Below, piece by piece: positions 1 to 8,000 of a stretch of 11,627 nt of DNA. The notes beneath the pieces are model-generated. The model made no database searches. It saw only the letters and a program-made list of their open reading frames with translations, and had not been told where the DNA came from. The position numbers and the translations under genes are program-made. The DNA comes from Flammeovirgaceae bacterium UBA4659 (GTDB lineage Bacteria > Bacteroidota > Bacteroidia > Cytophagales > Cyclobacteriaceae), in NCBI GenBank assembly GCA_002405445.1, contig DHLV01000159.1:1-11627 (forward strand), written 5' to 3'. Within the stretch, counting starts at the first letter, position 1. Each line of letters begins with the position of its first letter.

Positions 1-105
1 CACCAAAAACAATCTGTACATATTACTCAATTTGATGTTTACGCTACGCGGGCAAATTTCAACTGGCGGCAAATTGCAGAAATACCTGTTAATCTGACAA
101 GTTGA
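1..105 (+). CDS. Possible C-terminal tail of an upstream gene (partial)
   Basis: Reading frame 1 is open from the first base to a TGA at 103-105, giving 34 residues that end in AEIPVNLTS. The tail has a protein-like mix of aromatic, charged and hydrophobic residues, but I recognise no family. An open run of this length arises by chance fairly often, and its base composition is AT-richer than the clear genes further on. The alternative is that this end is non-coding, or that a minus-strand gene begins near position 21 and runs off the left edge. Sequence to the left of the window would settle it. Confidence 0.27.
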   Translation, partial: HQKQSVHITQFDVYATRANFNWRQIAEIPVNLTS

Positions 106-249
106 GGCACTTTTCCAACGAAGTAAGAATTCATCCATTCAGCACAAAGCCCTCACAATAAGGAAATAAAAATTTGCTATATAAATTCAAAAATAAATAG
201 ACATTTCAACTGATTTTTCCTAAAATTGGCATAAAGTTACCTAAACACC
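106..249. other. AT-rich leader upstream of the membrane-HEAT gene
   Basis: This stretch is clearly AT-richer than the gene that follows and contains no convincing open frame. It probably holds the promoter and 5' leader of the gene at 250. I looked for the Bacteroidota promoter pattern (TTTG, about 19 bases, TANNTTTG). Only an imperfect -7-like TAAAATTG at 221-228 appears, without a matching -33 element, so no promoter is called. No strong Shine-Dalgarno sequence precedes the ATG, which is normal for this phylum. Confidence 0.45.
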
Positions 250-3200
250 ATGAAACGCCTCTGGAATATCCTGGACGTTGAGCCACATGAAGAAGGACCG
301 GTTGGTCTTTTGCTGGCCATCAGTTTTTTAATGGGTCTGTTTCTTGCAACGGTGGCCGTTGCATCACAATCATACTACCTGCAATATTTTGACGAGCGCA
401 CAGAATTACCCCGGGCGATCTTGTACTCGGGGGCTGTCAGTATTCTGACAACCCTGGTGTACAATTTCCTGCAGGGCCGCATCCCGTTTAGGGTGCTGGC
501 AATTCTCAATCTGCTCGCTGTCATTCTGTTAACTGCCGTCATTGAATTTGGAGATGCATATGTGTCAGATGTCAAGTTCCTGTATCAATTTGGCTTTGTG
601 TTGATATTGCCATTCACGTTTGTAACACAATTGGTTTTTTGGGGTGCTTTTGCCCGCATGTTCAACGTTCGGGATTCCAAACGGCTGGTGGGCAGTGTTG
701 ACATCGGGATGAACATCGCATCAATTATCGCCTTCTTTACGATTCCGGTCATGCTGACCCTTGGCGTACAGCAAAAGACGCTGTACACCATCGGCTTGGT
801 GAGCGTTATCGGGTTTTTGGCGCTTTTCATCATGCTTTCAAGTAAATACCTGACCTCCGATCGCATGGTGGTAAAGTCTGAAAGCGACATCAAAAAACTG
901 GGTCTCTTCCAATTTCTGGGCAATCGGTACATCCTATTGCTCTCTGCCTTTATTATTATATCCACTGTTGCACTCCGGTTTATCGATTACTCTTTTTACA
1001 ATATATCCATTACACAATTTGACCCCGATACGCAGGCGCTCCCTAACTTCCTCGCTTTTTTTGAGGGTACAATTGTGATTTTCAGTTTCCTGTTCACAAC
1101 CTTTGCCACTGACCGACTCAATCAGGATTACGGTCTGAAAGTTTCGCTGTTGGTGACACCGGTAGTGCTGGTAATCTTTACTGCCGGTGCGCTGGCGCTC
1201 GGCTGGTTTTTTGGATTTGACCCTCAAGTGTCGGGCGCCAACAATGTGGTGTATTTTTTTGTAGCCGTTGCCATGAGCAAGTTGTTCATCAACTCACTGC
1301 GCGATGCACTTGACAACCCCACATTCAAGTTTTATTATGTACCCATCGACAAAGAGATCAAAATTGATGCACAAACCAAAATCGAAGGTATCGTCACAGC
1401 CCTGGCCAGCACCGTTGCCGGGGGGCTGATCGTGTTGATCAACACTGTGCACATCTTTGACCTTCTCACCGTTACCATGTTCACCATCCCCGTTATTGCA
1501 ATTTGGTATTGGGTTACCAACCGCATGTATGGGAGCTACCGCGACACGCTGCAATCCTCTTTGGTGAAAAACAAAACGGCTGTAAGAAAAAATGTAGTAC
1601 GCGAGTACACGCTCGATTCGGTTTTGGGAAAAGAGGTGCAAAGCACCGCAGAAGAAAAAGTCATCTATGGCCTCAAGTTAATGGAGAAACTGGAGCCCGC
1701 TTTGTTTGAAAGTTCAGTCATTCAACTGATGGAAAGCAAAAACAAGCGCATTCAGCAATTTGCGGCAAATAAAATACAGGAACTGGGCCTGCAGCAAAAC
1801 GAAAACACTGAACTGAAGGGTTTGGCGGTGCAGGCTGCGGGTGCGGCCGAAGACAGCGATCTCCTGTCGATCTCAGCCGACAAGCTGATGAAACTGGGCA
1901 AGTCGGTGAAGCAAACCGATCGTATACTCGTGGCCAAGCTGATGCGCAAACTGACCAACCACAAAACCATCTTCATCTTGCTGGAATTGATGCGCGACCC
2001 CGATCCCAAAGTGCGCATCGAAGCCATTTTAACCGCGCGTAAGGTGAAAAAGCCCGAAACGTGGGGCATACTCATCGACTTGCTGGCTTCACCCAGCTAC
2101 TCGCACCATGCAGCGGCAGCTCTGAAAGAGACTGGCGCACCCGTGTTACCATACCTGGAAACAGCTTTCCATAAATCAGGCCAAAGCGACCTGGTGATGC
2201 TGAAGGTAATTCAGATCATGGGCCACATTGGCGGCCCCGAGGGAATGCCCCTGCTCTGGAAGAAAATCGATTATCCGGATAAGCGCATTGTGAAGCAAAT
2301 ATTGTATTCGCTGCGGTTGATCAATTACCGCGCAGTAGGCACAGAAGCACTGCACGTCAAAGAATTGCTTGACGTTGAAATGAGCAAGACGCTGTGGAAC
2401 CTGGCGGCATTGGAAGAAATACCTGAAGAGCCGCATTACACATTTTTACGCGAGGCACTGCGCGAAGAAATACGCGATAACTACGACCACCTCACACTGT
2501 TACTCTCTCTTTTATATGAACCAGAATCGGTACAGTTGGTGCGCACCAATACCGAGTTGGGCACACCCGATAGCATTCAATATGCGCTGGAGCTACTCGA
2601 CTTATTTGTAGAACAAGACCTTAAGCCCAAGCTGATTCCGCTGCTGGACGACTCCTCGGTGAGCGACAAACTAGAAAAGTTGCAGGTGTTCTTCCCGCGC
2701 GAAAGCTACACCGCCATACAGACGATCAACTACATCTTAAACCGCGACTTCAACTACAACAATCGATGGACAAAGGTGTGCGCGGTGCACGCCACTGCAT
2801 TCCTGCCCGATTTTCGGGTGAGCCGCGGCTTAGTCAGTCAGGTTTTCAACCAGGATCGGCTGCTGCAAGAGACCACCGCGTGGGTCATCTACAACAAGAA
2901 CAAAGAAGAGTATTTCCGAATTGCCGAGCGCCTGCCACACAAGGACAAAAAGTTCCTGGACGCATCTTTGGAAAACAACCAGTTGCTGGATGGTTTGGAA
3001 GATGGCTTCTTCCTGGCGATTGAGATGGTGATGTTGATCAAAAAACTGCCTGCCTTCCACGGTATTTCAGGCAAGATATTGAGCGACCTCGCAGATAAAA
3101 TCATGCCCGTTACCTTACAACCGGGCGAGCGAATGATCATACCCGCTGGTGAAAATCCGATTTTAATTCAAGCGTTTGGCAACAGTACTCTCAAATATGC

Positions 3201-3417
3201 CGGCCAGGTGGTGCAGGACCTGAACCTCGAAGAGGTTTTTGGTGACCTCGTTCATGAGGGCGCAACACCAGCTTTAGACGAATTGGTGGCGAAAGACCGA
3301 AGTGTGATTTTTAAAATCACGTTAACGGATTTCTATTTTGTGATGGCGAGCCACTATGATTTGGCGCAAGGGCTCATCCACAATGTGACAGAGAAACAGG
3401 TAGAAGCGACAAGTTAA
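250..3417 (+). CDS. Npt/Tlc-type or MFS-like 12-TM protein fused to HEAT repeats and a degenerate cNMP-binding-like domain
   Basis: A 1055-residue inner-membrane protein in three parts. Residues 18-424 hold about 12 hydrophobic segments (near 18-38, 57-74, 81-100, 110-134, 151-172, 178-197, 227-247, 266-286, 297-322, 333-350, 381-403, 405-424). This matches the ADP/ATP-translocase (Npt/Tlc) and MFS-related layout. Residues ~465-900 are soluble and helical, with HEAT-like repeats such as the RDPDPKVRIEAI segment near 582-593. Residues ~945-1045 resemble a cyclic-nucleotide-binding beta-roll: LQPGERMIIPAGE, then FGDL near 997-1000. The usual phosphate-cassette arginine followed by small residues is not evident, so nucleotide binding is doubtful. 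Family knowledge suggests nucleotide or metabolite transport, or a transporter-derived receptor whose helical part binds partners; the substrate cannot be read from sequence. ATG 250 leads directly into a conserved-looking cytoplasmic N-terminus (LDVEPHEEGPV) before helix 1. It lies 116 bases upstream of the TIR gene, so operon membership is possible but not certain. Confidence 0.85.
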   Translation: MKRLWNILDVEPHEEGPVGLLLAISFLMGLFLATVAVASQSYYLQYFDERTELPRAILYSGAVSILTTLVYNFLQGRIPFRVLAILNLLAVILLTAVIEFGDAYVSDVKFLYQFGFVLILPFTFVTQLVFWGAFARMFNVRDSKRLVGSVDIGMNIASIIAFFTIPVMLTLGVQQKTLYTIGLVSVIGFLALFIMLSSKYLTSDRMVVKSESDIKKLGLFQFLGNRYILLLSAFIIISTVALRFIDYSFYNISITQFDPDTQALPNFLAFFEGTIVIFSFLFTTFATDRLNQDYGLKVSLLVTPVVLVIFTAGALALGWFFGFDPQVSGANNVVYFFVAVAMSKLFINSLRDALDNPTFKFYYVPIDKEIKIDAQTKIEGIVTALASTVAGGLIVLINTVHIFDLLTVTMFTIPVIAIWYWVTNRMYGSYRDTLQSSLVKNKTAVRKNVVREYTLDSVLGKEVQSTAEEKVIYGLKLMEKLEPALFESSVIQLMESKNKRIQQFAANKIQELGLQQNENTELKGLAVQAAGAAEDSDLLSISADKLMKLGKSVKQTDRILVAKLMRKLTNHKTIFILLELMRDPDPKVRIEAILTARKVKKPETWGILIDLLASPSYSHHAAAALKETGAPVLPYLETAFHKSGQSDLVMLKVIQIMGHIGGPEGMPLLWKKIDYPDKRIVKQILYSLRLINYRAVGTEALHVKELLDVEMSKTLWNLAALEEIPEEPHYTFLREALREEIRDNYDHLTLLLSLLYEPESVQLVRTNTELGTPDSIQYALELLDLFVEQDLKPKLIPLLDDSSVSDKLEKLQVFFPRESYTAIQTINYILNRDFNYNNRWTKVCAVHATAFLPDFRVSRGLVSQVFNQDRLLQETTAWVIYNKNKEEYFRIAERLPHKDKKFLDASLENNQLLDGLEDGFFLAIEMVMLIKKLPAFHGISGKILSDLADKIMPVTLQPGERMIIPAGENPILIQAFGNSTLKYAGQVVQDLNLEEVFGDLVHEGATPALDELVAKDRSVIFKITLTDFYFVMASHYDLAQGLIHNVTEKQVEATS

Positions 3418-3462
3418 AGTAGAAGCAACACGATCAATGAAACATCCACCCGAATTACCTTT

Positions 3463-3495
3463 TGATGGGTTACACCCTAGCCCTTTAGCCCATCA
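3463..3495 (+). promoter_or_regulatory. Intergenic hairpin (10-bp stem, 13-base loop)
   Basis: TGATGGGTTA at 3463-3472 pairs with TAGCCCATCA at 3486-3495. The seven outer pairs are perfect, then comes one T-G wobble, then two more pairs, leaving a 13-base loop. No T-run follows on either strand, so it does not look like a standard intrinsic terminator. It sits in the 116-base gap between the membrane-HEAT gene and the TIR gene, 38 bases before the TIR start codon. It could be an mRNA processing or stability element, or a site for a dimeric regulator. The loop and right arm are rich in CCC runs. The fold is read directly from the sequence; any function is inference. Confidence 0.5.
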
Positions 3496-3533
3496 CCTAA
3501 TCAAAACGACTCTCCAGCAAAAAAATAGAGAAT

Positions 3534-4955
3534 ATGGCATACGAAATTGATGTATTAGTAACCTACGCAGAGAAGGACAACGAAACCTCCAAAAAGAGCG
3601 AACAAGGATGGGTGACACAGTTCAAAAAGTTTCTGGAACTGATGCTCATGCAGGTGCTGGGTACAAAACCCAACATTGTAATCAAATCAGAATTTGACAC
3701 AGCCACAGCACCCGCGTTAGACAATGCCGCAATATTGGTCACCATCCTCACCAAGGAGTTTGCAGAATCGGGCCGGTGTTTAGATCTGGTGGAGGCCTTT
3801 TATAAGAATGCGGCAAAGTCAAAAACCAATCGTGTATTCAAGGTGATTAAATCACCCCTATCGGTGCAAGAGCAACCCCCCCGCCTACGCGATTCGCTGG
3901 GATACGAGATGTACCAACTCGATGATGAAACCGGTACGATGAAAGAATACTCTGACTTCTTCAGCGTGGAAGCGGAAAAACAGTATTGGATGAAGATGGT
4001 CGACTTGGCGTACGACATCCACGAAGCCCTGCTTGCATTGAAAGAGGGCGATTCGAAAACCGAAATCAAAAACATTTACCGTAGAAAAACCATTTATCTC
4101 GCAGAAACCGGCCACGACCTGTCGGTACAACGCAACATCATCAAGCGCGAACTGATGCGCCATGGTTTTGTAGTACTGCCCAACCACACCTTGCCGATAC
4201 GTGCGGTTGACGCAGAGCGCGACATCCGCAAAGACCTGGAGGAGTGCACACTCTCCATCCACCTGATCGGCAGCGCGTATGGTGAAATACCGGAAGGCGG
4301 TGAACGCTCAATTGTGGACATGCAAAATAAGATTGCGGCAGAAACTGCGCTCGCCAAAAAGCAAGCCAAACAGGAATTCTCCCGTTTGATCTGGATCGCG
4401 CAGAATTTGAAGAATGCCAGCGACAAACAAAGGGCGTTCATCGAAACGCTGAGGCGGGATACGGAAGCACAAGAAGGTGCGGAAATTCTTCAGAACCCTC
4501 TGGAGGACTTCAAAAACATTATTCGGCAGGAATTGATTGAAACACCGGACAGCGGCCTGCAAGAACACAATGCCAAAACCGTTTACCTGGTACACGATCG
4601 CATCGATGCTGCCGAGGTAAAGCCTTTTCAGGAAGTAATCGAAAAATCCGGCTTCAAGATTTTATCCCCGGCATTTGAGGGCGATCTGCTGGATGTGCGC
4701 AAACGGCACATCGAAAACCTGCGTTCGTTTGATGGCGCCATCATCTTTAAAGGGAAAGTAAACGATCAATGGGTGCGCATGAAAGTGCTTGACCTGCTGA
4801 AAGCACCGGGCTTTGGCAGAAAAAAACCGATCAAAGGAAAGGCCATTGTGGGTGCCGGAAATCTGGAGAGCTACAAAAACCAAAACATGACAGTGATCTC
4901 CAGCGACAGCAACCGATCTGTGGAAACATTGAAGAATTTCTTGAATGAATTGTGA
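3534..4955 (+). CDS. Triple-module TIR/TIR-like domain protein
   Basis: A 473-residue soluble, probably cytoplasmic protein with no signal peptide or membrane helix. Three Rossmann-like modules follow in order. Module 1 (~1-165) is TIR-like: the first strand reads YEIDVLVTYAEKD, and helix C carries SGRCLDLVEAF at 79-89. Compared with the usual SxWCxxEL pattern, the catalytic glutamate position appears to be Leu85, with Glu87 two residues on. Module 2 (~186-335) is a DUF4062-like relative: IYLAETGHDLSVQRNIIKRE, then IHLIGSAYGEIPEGGERS. Module 3 (~348-470) begins VYLVHDRID, then has FEGDLLDVRKRHIENL and a GFGRKKPIKGK segment typical of a third TIR-like unit. TIR domains are known as NAD-cleaving effectors or as protein-interaction adaptors. 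Here the altered site favours an adaptor or signalling role, by inference. The start follows an A-rich stretch suited to Bacteroidota initiation. The STAND NTPase gene follows after 65 bases, suggesting the two act together. Confidence 0.82.
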   Translation: MAYEIDVLVTYAEKDNETSKKSEQGWVTQFKKFLELMLMQVLGTKPNIVIKSEFDTATAPALDNAAILVTILTKEFAESGRCLDLVEAFYKNAAKSKTNRVFKVIKSPLSVQEQPPRLRDSLGYEMYQLDDETGTMKEYSDFFSVEAEKQYWMKMVDLAYDIHEALLALKEGDSKTEIKNIYRRKTIYLAETGHDLSVQRNIIKRELMRHGFVVLPNHTLPIRAVDAERDIRKDLEECTLSIHLIGSAYGEIPEGGERSIVDMQNKIAAETALAKKQAKQEFSRLIWIAQNLKNASDKQRAFIETLRRDTEAQEGAEILQNPLEDFKNIIRQELIETPDSGLQEHNAKTVYLVHDRIDAAEVKPFQEVIEKSGFKILSPAFEGDLLDVRKRHIENLRSFDGAIIFKGKVNDQWVRMKVLDLLKAPGFGRKKPIKGKAIVGAGNLESYKNQNMTVISSDSNRSVETLKNFLNEL

Positions 4956-5020
4956 TACAAGTATCAACATCAGGCAGATCAAAATCCTAAAAGAAACCAA
5001 AGAACCTAAGTCCTAACACT

Positions 5021-8000
5021 ATGAATCAAGTTACTACTGACGAAATGGAAGCAGGTGGATCACCCACGGGGAGTATCCCCAACCCATTCCCCGGCTTAAG
5101 ACCCTTTAAGATTGAAGAGAGCCACCTCTTCTTTGGGCGCGAGGGGCAAAGCGATGAAGTGTTGTTGAAACTATCCAAGAGCAGGTTTGTTGGCGTCATC
5201 GGCCCTTCTGGTAGCGGTAAATCATCTTTCATCTACTGCGGAGTACTGCCTATTTTGTATGGAGGTTTCCTCACCGATGCCAGCCCAAACTGGGAGGTAA
5301 TCGTTACCCGCCCGGGGTCTGCCCCCATCGACAACTTGTCGGAGGCACTGCTCAAAACGTCCAAAGACTATACCCTGGCCGATACCGAAGACAAAAAAAT
5401 CAAACGCACGATTGTTTCCACCCTCTTGCGCAGCAGTTCGCTGGGCTTGGTCGAGGCCATCCAGCAATCCCGCAGATCGGCAGATATCAATTACCTGGTA
5501 TTGGTAGACCAGTTTGAAGAGCTTTTCCGCTTCAAAGACAGCACTGACCCCAACTCGGTGAACGAAGCGCTGGCCTTCATCAACCTGCTGATGGAGGCGG
5601 TGAGCTACGAAGATGCACCGATTTACATAGCCATCACCATGCGCTCTGATTTTATTGGCGAGTGTGCGCAGTTCCCTGAATTGACCCGGAAAATCAACGA
5701 CAGCCACTACCTGATCCCACAGATGACCCGCGAACAGAAACGCGGAGCCATTGAAGGCCCTGTGGCCGTAGGGCAGGCCACCATTTCACCGCGGTTGGTG
5801 CAACAACTGCTGAACGACCTGGGCGACAACCCCGACCAGTTGCCGATTTTGCAACATGCACTCATGCGCACATGGAGCTACTGGGCGAAATACAAAGACT
5901 ACGAGGGCGAAGCAATTGACCTCAAACACTACGAGGCCATCGGCACCATGGCAGAGGCGCTGAGCATGCACGCCAACGAAGCATACGATGAACTCGATGA
6001 AGATCAGCAGCGCATCTGCGAGACTTTGTTCAAGGCCATCACAGAAAAGCGCGGTGAGAACTTTGGTATACGCAGACCCACGCGGTTAAATGAAATCGCC
6101 TCAATATGCGATGCCTCTGAATCAGACGTCATTGCCGTGATCGACAAGTTTCGCGAGCCGGGCCGTTCGTTATTGACCCCTTCTGCCGGCACCCCGTTGT
6201 CATCGCGCTCGATGATCGACATATCGCACGAAAGTTTGATGCGCATTTGGGTGCGCTTGAAAAACTGGGTAGATGGTGAGGCCGATGCTGTGCAAATGTA
6301 CCTGCGCCTGGCAGAGGCTGCTTCGATGTACCAGGTTGGCAAGGCCGGCTTGTGGAGGCCACCGGATTTGCAACTGGCTCTCAACTGGCAGGCAAAGCAC
6401 AAACCCACCCTGGTGTGGGGGCAGCGCTATAATCCTGCTTTTGAAAGAACCATCATCTTTTTGGAATACTCCAAAAAAGAATTTGACACCGAGCAGCGAA
6501 TCAAAGAATTAGAGCAAAAGCGCAAGCTGCAGACGGCACGCGTTACCGCCATTGTATTTGGCATACTTGCAATATTGGCGTTGTTGGCTTTGGTATATGC
6601 GTTTATACAGGCCGGTATCGCCACTGAAAAAGAAAAGCTGGCAACTGAGCAAGGTGAGTTGGCAAAGAAGAATGCCAAAACCGCAACCGAAAATGCAGCA
6701 GCAGCAAAACTTGCCCAAGAACGTGCTGAAGAAGCGGCAGAAACGGCAAAGCGCGAAAAGGAAGCGGCCGAAGCTGCGCGAAAAGATGCAGAGGAGAAAA
6801 AAATCAGAGCGGAAAAAGCCGAAGCTGAGGCAAAAATCCAGCGCGCCAAAGCGGACGCGAGTGCAATTGCTGCCAAAAAAAGTGCGGCTGAAGCACAAGA
6901 ACAGCGAAATGAGGCCGTCAAAGCAAAGAACGATGCCGAGCGCAGACGATACCTCTCCATCGCCAAAAGCATGGCATTGAAATCAAAAGAGGTGAACGAC
7001 CCTGCGGTACAGGCGCTGTTGGCGCAGCAAGCATACAACTTTAACAAGAAGTATGATGGTTATCCGTATGACAACGATATCTACAACGGTCTATACGCAG
7101 CCTTAACCAAACAAGAGAATCCTCTTACGATGAGCCTTGAAGGGCACATCAAAGCAGCAAGGGCCGTAGTCACCAACGTGCGCACAAACATGATCTACTC
7201 CGGTGGAAGCGATGGTAAGGTGTTTCAGTGGAAACATGCGAAAGATGGTCTTTGGAAAGGCAGCTTGTTGAGCGAGTTTGCAACCCTGCAAGGAACCGAA
7301 ATGATTCCGCAGTACCAGATCTATTCTATGGACGTGAGCCCGGACGGAAATTTGCTCGCCATTGGCGGGCTGTACCCTACAGACCGCGATGCCAACTATG
7401 CGTTACTCATTGATGTAAGCAAGGGCAGCGCTGAACCCAAAAAGATCCCCGGGTTCGTTTCAGACATCGAAAACATCGCCTTCACCCCTGATGGCAAGGG
7501 CTTCTTTGCGCGCAGCAACTCCGGCCACAGCATCATGTATTCTGACTTGAGTACTGCCAGGGAGGTCGTGTATTCAAAAGAGAAGATTACCGCGATTGAT
7601 TTGAGTAATGACGGCAACAAGATTGCAGGCGTTTCAGAAGACGGTAATCTGATTGTCTGGGATGTGAAAAGAAACTTTGCAGCCAACAGCATCAAGATCC
7701 TGAGCGGCACTGAAAATGATATATTGGCACTTGCCTTCAACCCCGCGGGTACCGAGGTGGTGGTGGGCGACCAAAACGGAATCATCCGCATCATCAGCCT
7801 CGGCCTTGGTTCGGCCAGGCGTGTGCTCACCGGCCATACTGCGATGATCGAACAAATCAAGTTCAGCCACTCAGGTGATTTTATGGCCACCGCCAGTAAA
7901 GATAAAACGGTGCGCCTCTGGAACTTGAAAATGCTGAAAGAACAACCGCAGGTGCTGAGCAACAACGACTGGGTCTGGAGCATGGCATTCAGCCCAGATG

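Noticed and set aside
106..249. Bacteroidota promoter (TTTG / TANNTTTG) upstream of the first full gene
   Set aside because: Only partial -7-like matches were found, and no TTTG at the right distance, so a promoter call is not supported.
3463..3495. Hairpin as an intrinsic terminator of the membrane-HEAT gene
   Set aside because: No run of T follows the stem on the + strand, and none follows on the minus strand.
5222..5707. Minus-strand open frame of 161 codons
   Set aside because: It lies wholly inside the NTPase domain containing Walker B on the + strand, and its product has no recognisable motif.
6427..7047. Long minus-strand open frame (206 codons) opposite the coiled coil
   Set aside because: It is the mirror of an Ala/Lys/Glu-rich coding stretch, whose codons give few stops on the opposite strand. 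The product is low-complexity Ala/Ser/Phe, while the + strand carries clear nSTAND1 and WD40 motifs.
7396..7983. Minus-strand open frame of 195 codons
   Set aside because: It lies opposite the WD40 blades, whose repeat motifs are clear on the + strand; composition is that of a shadow frame.
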